A DNA stretch of 5,190 nucleotides from Elusimicrobia bacterium RIFCSPLOWO2_01_FULL_60_11 (GTDB lineage: Bacteria > Elusimicrobiota > Elusimicrobia > 2-02-FULL-39-32), in assembly GCA_001800085.1 (NCBI GenBank), contig MGUS01000069.1:3253-8442 (forward strand), written 5' to 3'. Position 1 is the first letter of the stretch. Each line of letters opens with the position of its first letter. The position numbers and the translations under genes are program-made. Positions 1 to 3,820 of this stretch are shown here, piece by piece. The notes under the pieces were generated by a model. It had not been told where the DNA came from. It was given only the letters and a program-made list of their open reading frames with translations, and ran no database searches.

Positions 1-135
1 GTGCGCCTGATGCGCGCGGGCAAATACGCCGAAGCCATACTGGAATTCGACAAGGTCCTGCAGCAGGAGCCGACCCACTACATGGCCGCGCGCTACATGA
101 AGATGTGCGCGGAGCAGATCAAGAAGGAGGAATGA
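1..135 (+). CDS. TPR-repeat protein, C-terminal end (partial)
   Basis: Frame 1 is open from the window edge to a TGA at 133-135 and encodes the last 44 residues of a protein that begins outside the window. They form one tetratricopeptide repeat, with the hallmark small and aromatic positions in RLMRAGKYAEAILEFDKVL followed by a QQEPTHY turn, and then a short helix ending in a lysine/glutamate tail. TPR proteins are scaffolds for protein-protein contacts; the partner cannot be told. The segment resembles the first TPR of the next gene (RLMKRGEYSEAMDYL), which suggests that the two neighbours are paralogues. The next gene starts 5 bases after this stop, and its ribosome binding site lies inside this coding end, so the two are probably translationally coupled. 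The repeat class is clear; the function is unknown. Confidence 0.8.
   Translation: MRLMRAGKYAEAILEFDKVLQQEPTHYMAARYMKMCAEQIKKEE
124..130 (+). promoter_or_regulatory. Shine-Dalgarno site that decides the start of the TPR gene
   Basis: AAGGAGG lies inside the last codons of the upstream gene. It is 10 bases before the ATG at 141 but only 1 base before the ATG at 132, so 141 is the better start. A start at 141 also places a hydrophobic signal-like segment directly at the N-terminus. Confidence 0.65.
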
Positions 136-140
136 CCGCC

Positions 141-1424
141 ATGGACAGGAAATCTCTCGCGGGATTATTGACGTTGGGGCTGCTCGCCTCAGGGCGGACC
201 CCGCTGTTCTCCGACACGAACGCGATGCCCGCGCCGGGCATCCGCAAAGACCTGGTGCTGGCCAACCGCCTGATGAAACGGGGGGAATACAGCGAAGCCA
301 TGGACTACCTCACGGGCGTCCTCATCCGGGACCCGGGCAACGGCATCGCCCGCGAACAGATCTACCAGATCTCCCAGCTCATGACCGCCAACGCGGCGGT
401 CTACGAGCAGATCCTGCCCCGCCCGCTCGCCGAAAACGAACGCTCGGAGGCGGTGGAGCTTGCCTACCAGTCCCTGCGCAAGACCTCGCCGCAGCTCCTC
501 GAGCGCCGCCTGCAGGACGCCGCGCGCTGCGAAAAAAAGAAGTTCTACCTCCTTGCCTGCCAGAATTACCTCTCCATGCTTTCGCAGCCCGGCCTTGAAC
601 TGGAGACCAAATACCGCATCGAGCGGCGCCTCCGCTCGTCCAGCCAGAAAGTGGACGCCAAGATCCAGGCCTTGCGGGAAGACGCGCGCGCCGTTTACCG
701 TGAGGCCTTCACCTTGATGAACCTGGGGGACTGGGACAGTTCCGTGGATGAGTGGCGGAAATACGCCGACATGCGCCCGTCGGACGCGGAAGTGCGGAAA
801 TTACTGACCATCCCCGAATCCGTGACCGTCATCCGCTTTAAAGACCGGCTGAGCGGCGGCTACGCGGCGCTTGAGGCCGGCCAGTCGGACAAGGCCGCCT
901 CGCTCTTTGAAGAGGCCTTGAGATCCAACCCCAACAGCGTGGAGGCGGAAAAGGGGCTGGAGCAGGCCAGGAAGAAGGCGGATGACTTGAAAAAGTCGAA
1001 AAAAGTGATGCAGCTCCTGGCCACCGCCGAAGATTTCCTGCATAGGGGAAAAAAGACCCTCGCCGTCCAGGTCCTCTCCCAGGCGCTCAAGGAGAACCCC
1101 AACGACGAGCGCGCCCTGGCCATGATCCAGAGCGTGATGGAGAGCGCGGGGTCGGTGAAGACCGTCATCGTCACGCGGCCCGCGCCGGCGCCCCGGGCCG
1201 TGGCTTCGCTGCCGGCGGAGGCGTTGGGCCAACTGGCTTCGGCTGAGGACAGCGGCAAGGCCGAGACGCACTATCAGAAAGGGCTGGTGTACTATTCTTT
1301 AAGGAACTACCGGGAGGCGTTCAACGAATTCAAGCTGGCGGTGCGCTACGACCCCAACTCCCGCAAGCTCACGCAGGCGCTCCAGCGCGTGCAGTCGGAT
1401 TTGCAGTTTGAGGATAAGAAGTAA
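141..1424 (+). CDS. Exported TPR-repeat protein
   Basis: This 427-residue protein begins MDRK followed by a hydrophobic stretch (residues 5-17). That looks like a signal peptide or N-terminal anchor, so export to the periplasm or envelope is inferred; there is no cysteine for a lipobox and no clean cleavage motif. TPR-like helix pairs are visible near residues 38-71, 182-215, 234-268, 290-324 and 374-407. The last two clear ones carry ALKENPNDERAL and AVRYDPNSRKL turns. A lysine-rich helix lies at 271-290, and an alanine/proline linker (about 345-365) separates the final repeat. TPR arrays bind other proteins, so a scaffold or assembly role is likely, but the partner is unknown. The ATG at 141 was preferred to 132 or 105 from SD spacing. 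The gene follows another TPR gene closely, and a long hairpin lies 11 bases after its TAA. Confidence 0.85.
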   Translation: MDRKSLAGLLTLGLLASGRTPLFSDTNAMPAPGIRKDLVLANRLMKRGEYSEAMDYLTGVLIRDPGNGIAREQIYQISQLMTANAAVYEQILPRPLAENERSEAVELAYQSLRKTSPQLLERRLQDAARCEKKKFYLLACQNYLSMLSQPGLELETKYRIERRLRSSSQKVDAKIQALREDARAVYREAFTLMNLGDWDSSVDEWRKYADMRPSDAEVRKLLTIPESVTVIRFKDRLSGGYAALEAGQSDKAASLFEEALRSNPNSVEAEKGLEQARKKADDLKKSKKVMQLLATAEDFLHRGKKTLAVQVLSQALKENPNDERALAMIQSVMESAGSVKTVIVTRPAPAPRAVASLPAEALGQLASAEDSGKAETHYQKGLVYYSLRNYREAFNEFKLAVRYDPNSRKLTQALQRVQSDLQFEDKK

Positions 1425-1425
1425 G

Positions 1426-1492
1426 AAAAAAGATCTGCGCCCTGCACCCCTTTCTTATGCTTTCGCATTTTAAGGAAGGGCACTAGGGCGCA
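1426..1492 (-). terminator. Long stem-loop with T-tract downstream of tRNA-Arg
   Basis: Read on the - strand, TGCGCCCT (1492-1485) pairs with AGGGCGCA (1443-1436). The stem continues imperfectly inward through TGCCCTTCCTTA against TAAGAAAGGGGTGC. It is capped by a perfect ATGC-GAAA-GCAT mini-hairpin (about 1469-1458). After the stem come GATC and six T (1431-1426), the form of an intrinsic terminator for the tRNA-Arg transcript. The hairpin begins 11 bases after the stop of the convergent TPR gene and may also block transcripts from that side, although no T-tract follows it directly on the + strand. It is also part of the repeat unit described separately. Confidence 0.6.
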
Positions 1493-1520
1493 AAGACTTA
1501 GGAAGTTTTCAAAATGTTTT
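1436..1520 (-). repeat. 85-bp structured repeat unit at the 3' end of tRNA-Arg
   Basis: The 9-base sequence TGCGCCCTG (+ strand), the complement of the tRNA-Arg 3' end, occurs at 1521-1529 inside the tRNA and again at 1436-1444, exactly 85 bases away. An inverted copy, AGGGCGCA, sits at 1485-1492. In the tRNA's own direction the order is tRNA end, an AT-rich spacer with ACTTCCTAAG, inverted copy, a hairpin with CCTTCCTTA and CATAAG, then the direct copy. The unit after tRNA-Ser has the same architecture and the same 85-base period. The inverted copy can pair with either the tRNA end or the direct copy, so two alternative stems are possible. No protein is encoded. I do not recognise the family. 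Confidence 0.7.
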
Positions 1521-1594
1521 TGCGCCCTGAAGGATTTGAACCTTCGGCCTTCTGATTCGTAGTCAGACGCTCTATCCAGCTGAGCTAAGGGCGC
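1521..1594 (-). tRNA. tRNA-Arg (anticodon ACG)
   Basis: The - strand folds into a full cloverleaf of 74 bases: acceptor GCGCCCT/AGGGCGC with discriminator A, D arm GCTC...GAGC, anticodon stem TCTGA/TCAGA around the loop CTACGAA (anticodon ACG, read as ICG for CGN arginine codons), and T arm GAAGG-TTCAAAT-CCTTC. No CCA is encoded; the discriminator is followed by AAAAC. It starts 15 bases after the stop of the response regulator gene on the same strand and is followed by the terminator-bearing repeat. Confidence 0.98.
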
Positions 1595-1609
1595 GAGGAC
1601 CATATTTTA

Positions 1610-2023
1610 CTAAATTCCTTTTCCGCGCGCGCGGCAGAGGGTCGATTCGACTTTCTCCAAAACTTTGACCAGATCGAAGGGTTTGAGGATATAGCCCGCG
1701 GAGCCGTAGCTGTCGCACTTCTCGACGTCTTTGAGCATGTGGCTCACCGTGCACATGACGACCGGGATGGCCTGGGTCTTGGGGTCGGACTTGAGACGGA
1801 CGAGGACGTCCTTGCCGTCCATGTCCGGCATGGAGAGGTCGAGAAGGATCAAGTCCGGCGATGTCTTATGCACCAGCTCCAGGCCTTTGACCCCGTTGGG
1901 AGCGCTCTCCGCGCGGTAGCCCTGCGAGCGGAGGAAAGCGCACAAAAGGATGGAGATCTCCTCGGAGTCGTCGATGACGACCACCAAGCTGCCCCGGCCG
2001 AGAAGTCTTCCGATCAGGCCCAT
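1610..2023 (-). CDS. Single-domain response regulator (CheY-like receiver)
   Basis: This 137-residue protein is almost entirely one receiver domain. The acidic pocket is D18 and D19 in VVVIDDSEE. The phospho-acceptor is D62 in LILLDLSMPDMDG, the switch Thr is T92 in VVMCT, and the conserved lysine is K114 in YILKPF, so all catalytic positions are intact. There is no DNA-binding or enzymatic output domain after about residue 125, so it should act by phosphorylation-dependent binding to a partner, as CheY or Spo0F types do. No kinase gene is in the window. The ATG at 2023 leaves a short basic lead (MGLIGRLLGRG) before the domain, and no convincing SD precedes it. The leader is instead a long hairpin ending 18 bases upstream. 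The gene lies between two tRNA genes on the same strand, which is unusual and suggests a mixed transcript. Confidence 0.92.
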   Translation of the reverse strand: MGLIGRLLGRGSLVVVIDDSEEISILLCAFLRSQGYRAESAPNGVKGLELVHKTSPDLILLDLSMPDMDGKDVLVRLKSDPKTQAIPVVMCTVSHMLKDVEKCDSYGSAGYILKPFDLVKVLEKVESTLCRARGKGI

Positions 2024-2041
2024 GAAAACGGGTTGAATCTG

Positions 2042-2126
2042 TGCGGAGAGGGCGTCGCCTTCTTATTCCTCGAGCTTAAGGTAGCGACATCGCTCTCCGC
2101 ATTCTTATGAAACTTTTTTTAAGGAT
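2042..2126 (-). repeat. 85-bp structured repeat unit at the 3' end of tRNA-Ser
   Basis: TGCGGAGAGGG (+ strand), the complement of the tRNA-Ser 3' end plus two bases, occurs at 2127-2137 and again at 2042-2052, 85 bases apart. An inverted copy, CTCTCCGCA, lies at 2093-2101. On the - strand the unit reads: AT-rich spacer beginning ATCCTTA, TGCGGAGAG, GTCGC, a loop with CTACCTT and AGGAATAAG, GCGAC, then CTCTCCGCA. The two arms form a stem of about 15 base pairs directly upstream of the response regulator start. There is no T-tract, so read-through into that gene is expected. Spacer and loop motifs match the other three copies, while the stem sequence is specific to this tRNA. Confidence 0.7.
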
Positions 2127-2128
2127 TG

Positions 2129-2219
2129 CGGAGAGGGAGGGATTCGAACCCTCGGTACAGGTTTTCACCCGTACAGCGGTTTAGCAAACCACCGCCTTAA
2201 GCCACTCGGCCACCTCTCC
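2129..2219 (-). tRNA. tRNA-Ser (anticodon GCT)
   Basis: The - strand gives a class II tRNA of 91 bases: acceptor GGAGAGG/CCTCTCC with discriminator G, a D arm containing GGCCGAGTGGCTTAAGGC, and an anticodon stem GTGGT/ACCGC around the loop TTGCTAA (anticodon GCT, for AGC/AGU). The long variable arm GTACGGGT-GAAA-ACCTGTAC is typical of serine tRNAs, and the T arm contains the GGTTCGAATCC signature. No CCA is encoded. The 5' end directly abuts the TGAGCAAA arm of an upstream hairpin repeat, and the 3' end directly abuts the 85-bp unit leading to the response regulator gene. Confidence 0.98.
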
Positions 2220-2220
2220 T

Positions 2221-2301
2221 TGAGCAAAATCCTTATAAAAACTTCTTAAACATTTGCTCATGGCACCATTCCTTACAAAAGTAGGAATAAGAGAAGGTGC
2301 C
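2221..2301 (+). repeat. Structured repeat copy A (two hairpins) upstream of tRNA-Ser
   Basis: TGAGCAAA (2221-2228) pairs with TTTGCTCA (2253-2260) around an AT-rich loop beginning ATCCTTATAAAAACTTC. Next to it, GGCACC (2262-2267) pairs with GGTGCC (2296-2301). The inner part holds TTCCTTAC-AAAA-GTAGGAA followed by an unpaired AATAAG. Loop motifs match copy B and both tRNA 3'-end units, in the opposite orientation relative to tRNA-Ser. The stretch is clearly more AT-rich than the coding genes. Confidence 0.7.
2232..2260 (-). promoter_or_regulatory. Possible promoter of tRNA-Ser inside the hairpin repeat
   Basis: On the - strand, TGAGCA (2260-2255), a 17-base spacer and TATAAG (2237-2232) form a weak -35 and a good -10. 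Transcription would begin a few bases before the mature tRNA 5' end. The -35 matches TTGACA at only three positions, so this is tentative. The promoter-like repeat at 2398-2426 is the alternative. Confidence 0.25.
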
Positions 2302-2380
2302 AATCACAATCTTAAAAACACTTCCTAAGCATTTGCGCAGGCACCCTACCTTTCAAAAGAAGGAATAAGTAAGGGTGCCA
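2302..2380 (+). repeat. Structured repeat copy B, in tandem with copy A
   Basis: The direct repeat GGTGCCAATC occurs at 2296-2305 and 2374-2383, 78 bases apart, with the inverted copy GGCACC at 2340-2345. Between them lie the spacer with CTTAAAAACACTTCCTAAGC and TTTGCGCA, then the hairpin GGCACCC (2340-2346) with GGGTGCC (2373-2379). Its interior reads TACCTTTC-AAAA-GAAGGAATAAG. The layout (flank end, spacer, inverted copy, loop, direct copy) is that of the two tRNA-associated units, with the end of copy A as the flank. No coding content. Confidence 0.7.
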
Positions 2381-2395
2381 ATCCTTCAGAAAGGG

Positions 2396-2428
2396 GGATT
2401 TTACCATTCCGAGAGGGGGCTTGCAATT
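2396..2428 (-). repeat. 33-bp promoter-like boundary repeat, copy 1
   Basis: This 33-base sequence matches 3048-3080 at 32 of 33 positions. It begins GGATTTTACCATTCCGAGAG and ends CTTGCAATT on the + strand. It lies 64 bases past the stop of hicA, so it bounds the hicBA module on its left. Past it there is no further TA gene, only the hairpin repeats and tRNA-Ser. It may mark the edge of a lost cassette or supply a promoter for the tRNA cluster. Confidence 0.75.
2398..2426 (-). promoter_or_regulatory. Promoter-like element in boundary repeat copy 1
   Basis: On the - strand, TTGCAA (2426-2421), a 17-base spacer and TAAAAT (2403-2398) fit a sigma-70 type promoter with four of six -35 matches and five of six -10 matches. 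It points toward copy B, copy A and tRNA-Ser. A transcript from here would run through both hairpin copies before the tRNA. Confidence 0.4.
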
Positions 2429-2451
2429 AAGATTGGGGGACCGCATCTAGG

Positions 2452-2466
2452 AAAGCCGGGGGCTTT
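2452..2466 (-). other. Small hairpin after hicA
   Basis: AAAGCC and GGCTTT form a perfect 6-bp stem around a 3-base loop, 26 bases past the hicA stop. No T-tract follows on the - strand, so it is at best a weak terminator or an mRNA 3'-end stabiliser. Confidence 0.25.
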
Positions 2467-2492
2467 ACGGCTGTCGGCGTCCATTGAATTCC

Positions 2493-2654
2493 TTACAACT
2501 TAGATATCTGGTTCGCTATGACGGTAACCCTTCTCTCGGTGCCGTCGATTGTGCCGAAGTATTGTCGATGGCTGCCTTTTTGGCGAGTGCAAGTAAAACC
2601 CATCTTGATGAGGAATAATTCGACCTCATTGCTGGATGGATTAAACCGGGACAC
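2493..2654 (-). CDS. hicA: HicA-family mRNA interferase toxin, short form
   Basis: This 53-residue frame starts with GTG immediately after the hicB TAA. HicA toxins are small double-stranded-RNA-binding-fold ribonucleases that cut mRNA and are held inactive by HicB. The family core is visible: the first helix EVELFLIKMGF (10-20), then TRQKGSHRQY with the catalytic-type histidine H29, then the strand RRVTV (41-45). In typical members a further stretch of about 20 residues follows, with a GTL..I.RQAG-like helix. Here the frame stops at ISKL, so the C-terminus seems lost and activity is doubtful. No SD precedes the GTG; translation would rely on coupling to hicB. Identification rests on motif order and on the neighbouring HicB. 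The exact start is uncertain. Confidence 0.7.
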   Translation of the reverse strand: MSRFNPSSNEVELFLIKMGFTCTRQKGSHRQYFGTIDGTERRVTVIANQISKL

Positions 2655-2948
2655 TTATGCGCAGACGGGTTGGAAGGTTATCCTGGGATGGTGGGATCTT
2701 TTGACTTCTTCAACGAGATGAGCGGTGGACGCCTTGTAGTATTCCTGCCAGATTTTGTACGGCGCAGGCCGCCTCAAGAACTTTTTTTTATTGTGGGATT
2801 CGGCGACATCTTCGAGATACAGATCGATGGCTTCCTTGAGATTCTTGCGCGCGCCCTCGGATGTCTTTCCCTGGGAGGCCACATCAAGTTCCAGGCAGAT
2901 TGTGGAGAACAATTTACCTTGCTTCTTGATGAAACACGTTAACTGCAT
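2655..2948 (-). CDS. hicB: HicB-family antitoxin
   Basis: This 97-residue protein is the antitoxin of a HicBA type II system. It binds and blocks the HicA nuclease and, in many members, represses its own promoter. The HicB partial RNase H-like fold is recognisable: strand MQLTCFIKKQGKLFSTICLELD (1-22, broken by a turn), then VASQGKTSEGARKNLKEAI (23-41) and DLYLED. This is the classic asking-for-HicB sequence pattern with a conserved GKT.EGA.KNL helix. The C-terminal half (KKKFLRRPAP onward) is less typical and no obvious DNA-binding HTH or RHH domain is seen. The start is supported by AGGAGG at 2960-2955, 6 bases before the ATG. The gene order is hicB then hicA, in the same frame, separated only by the TAA. 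Promoter-like repeat copy 2 lies about 100 bases upstream. Confidence 0.85.
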   Translation of the reverse strand: MQLTCFIKKQGKLFSTICLELDVASQGKTSEGARKNLKEAIDLYLEDVAESHNKKKFLRRPAPYKIWQEYYKASTAHLVEEVKRSHHPRITFQPVCA

Positions 2949-3047
2949 GTTTTGCCTCCTTTTTCCCTAAAATAGCGCACTGTCAAGATCGACGCCTAAG
3001 GGTAACAGAAATGGAAATTCCTGTCAAGCGCGTGCCCATTCTGCTTT

Positions 3048-3080
3048 GGATTTTACCATTCCGAGAGGGGCCTTGCAATT
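3048..3080 (-). repeat. 33-bp promoter-like boundary repeat, copy 2
   Basis: This is identical to 2396-2428 except for one base (a C for a G in the G-run). It lies 28 bases past the stop of the RelE-like toxin and 99 bases before the hicB start, between two TA modules. Recombination between copies 1 and 2 would remove or insert a 652-bp segment holding exactly hicBA. Confidence 0.8.
3050..3078 (-). promoter_or_regulatory. Candidate promoter of hicBA in boundary repeat copy 2
   Basis: On the - strand, TTGCAA (3078-3073), a 17-base spacer and TAAAAT (3055-3050) form a reasonable sigma-70 type promoter, giving a leader of about 95 bases before hicB. Two perfect TTGACA hexamers also lie in that leader (3027-3022 and 2986-2981), but neither has a good -10 at proper spacing. 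The downstream promoter could thus be shared or degenerate. Confidence 0.45.
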
Positions 3081-3108
3081 CGGCTTCAGAATCTAATTAT
3101 AATCGTCG

Positions 3109-3411
3109 TTATAGGTGAGGAGTGATGGCGATGATGGTGATCTCACCCTTCCTGGGACCGTAACACCAAAAAATCCGATAGGCGCCTGGGGTTCTGTTTT
3201 GGGCGTAGGCCTCAAAGACCGGTTCTCTGGGATTAAAGGGATTTTGGAGGGATGTGAACTTGTGGGTTCTGAGTGAAGGATGCCTTGGATTTACTTCAAG
3301 ATAGCCGAGACATTTTCTGACCTGACTCTCAACGGCTATTTTTGACGGGTCTTTTTTGAGCACTTGATGCTGTTCGTGAGATTCCGGCGTGAAGTTTAAT
3401 ACGAACGACAT
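3109..3411 (-). CDS. RelE/ParE-like toxin
   Basis: This 100-residue protein belongs by sequence pattern to a RelE-like toxin group. In the RelE superfamily such proteins cleave mRNA at the ribosome or poison gyrase; which one applies here cannot be read. Visible parts are the opening strand SFVLNFTP, a helix with KKDPSK (19-24), the conserved NPRHPSLRTH (41-50), FEAYAQN (66-72), and the core strand pair GAYRIFWCYGP (76-86) and ITIIAITPH (91-99). The ATG at 3411 follows the antitoxin TGA (3417-3415) by three bases; a TTG at 3414 would add one residue. The tight spacing supports a two-gene antitoxin-toxin operon. Length is normal for the family and no damage is visible. A missing partner interaction or inactive site cannot be excluded from sequence alone. 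Confidence 0.72.
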   Translation of the reverse strand: MSFVLNFTPESHEQHQVLKKDPSKIAVESQVRKCLGYLEVNPRHPSLRTHKFTSLQNPFNPREPVFEAYAQNRTPGAYRIFWCYGPRKGEITIIAITPHL

Positions 3412-3414
3412 CAA

Positions 3415-3723
3415 TCATCCGCCCGCATACTTTGCGAAACTCTCCTTGGCAGGCAGCAGCTTGCCTGCCTTGGCCTGGCTCAACCCGCGCTTTACAGATG
3501 CCAGCGCCTTCGGATTCTTGTAGAGCCACACCTCATAAGCCGGGACGGTCTTCATAGGGTCGAGAACGATCTGGCCCAGAGAGTTTTCATAGACCATGTA
3601 GTATTTGGCAAGCTTGGGGGCTTTTTTTGCCTTCCGCAATGTGACCCGCTTTCTCGTGTCAACCCTGACCTCGGAAAGCGCTTCAAAATCCTGGGATTTG
3701 ATGATTTGGGATACAGGGGTCAT
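3415..3723 (-). CDS. Probable AbrB-like antitoxin of the RelE-like toxin
   Basis: This 102-residue protein is encoded just ahead of the RelE-like toxin. Residues 20-32 (RVDTRKRVTLRKA) resemble the swapped-hairpin start of AbrB/MazE DNA-binding domains, usually D..GR.TL.K. They are followed by a strand-turn-strand, YYMVYENSLGQIVLDPM (41-57). The second half, PAYEVWLYKNPKALASVKRGLSQAKAG (61-87), would be the helical arm that wraps the toxin. This is the normal antitoxin plan: an autorepressing DNA-binding N-terminus and a toxin-neutralising C-terminus. The start is well supported by AGGAGG (3734-3729), 5 bases before the ATG, and by a good promoter upstream. The family call rests on one motif and on position, so another small regulator fold is possible. 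Confidence 0.6.
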   Translation of the reverse strand: MTPVSQIIKSQDFEALSEVRVDTRKRVTLRKAKKAPKLAKYYMVYENSLGQIVLDPMKTVPAYEVWLYKNPKALASVKRGLSQAKAGKLLPAKESFAKYAGG

Positions 3724-3752
3724 TGGGGCCTCCTTTTCTTGCTCTAAAAGCT

Positions 3753-3781
3753 AGTTTAGCCCCAAATGGGTAATTTGTCAA
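3753..3781 (-). promoter_or_regulatory. Sigma-70 type promoter of the AbrB-like/RelE-like operon
   Basis: A perfect TTGACA (3781-3776), a 17-base spacer and TAAACT (3758-3753) lie upstream of the antitoxin, giving a leader of about 23 bases. CCCA-TT-TGGG in the spacer is a small inverted repeat and a candidate operator for autoregulation. The sequence after TTGACA shares AATT and CCATTT with the TTGACA site at 3027 upstream of hicB, which suggests related promoter regions. Confidence 0.65.
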
Positions 3782-3792
3782 GTGGGCAGAAA

Positions 3793-3812
3793 GAGGGGGG
3801 CTTGCAATTCGG
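3793..3812 (-). repeat. Boundary repeat, partial copy 3
   Basis: The run GAGGGGGGCTTGCAATTCGG repeats the right-hand part of the 33-bp element; the CTTGCAATTCGG end matches copy 2 exactly. The left-hand part with the TAAAAT -10 is missing, and TTCTGCCCACTTGACA follows on the - strand. It lies 8 bases past the stop of the antidote gene and just before the promoter of the next TA operon, in the same relative place as copies 1 and 2. Confidence 0.5.
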
Positions 3813-3820
3813 ATCCAGGA

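Noticed and set aside
132..140. ATG at 132 overlapping the stop of the upstream TPR gene (ATGA)
   Set aside because: It leaves only one base after AAGGAGG; the ATG at 141 has normal SD spacing.
801..1271. Long - strand frames inside the TPR gene (also 860-1258)
   Set aside because: They are antisense shadows of a clear TPR coding sequence, arginine- and leucine-rich with no domain.
1346..1603. 85-residue - strand frame beginning MVLAPLAQLDRASDYESEG
   Set aside because: It is the translated tRNA-Arg gene, a well-known false protein, continuing through the terminator hairpin.
1739..2110. + strand frame of 123 residues across the response regulator
   Set aside because: It is a shadow of the intact receiver gene on the - strand, with no recognisable family.
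2221..2380. CRISPR-like array
   Set aside because: There are only two diverged units, repeats and spacers are not separable, and the variation is in paired stems; this is a hairpin repeat, not CRISPR.
2518..2942. + strand frames over hicA/hicB
   Set aside because: They lie antisense to HicA/HicB motifs and lack SD and domain support.
3073..3103. + strand TTGCAA and TATAAT upstream of the 3' end of the RelE-like gene
   Set aside because: The spacer is 19 bases and there is no + strand gene to drive; an antisense transcript is possible but unsupported.
2396..3812. Integron attC sites between TA cassettes
   Set aside because: No RYYYAAC/GTTRRRY core pairs or palindromic attC fold are seen in the 33-bp repeats; the spacing fits a promoter better.
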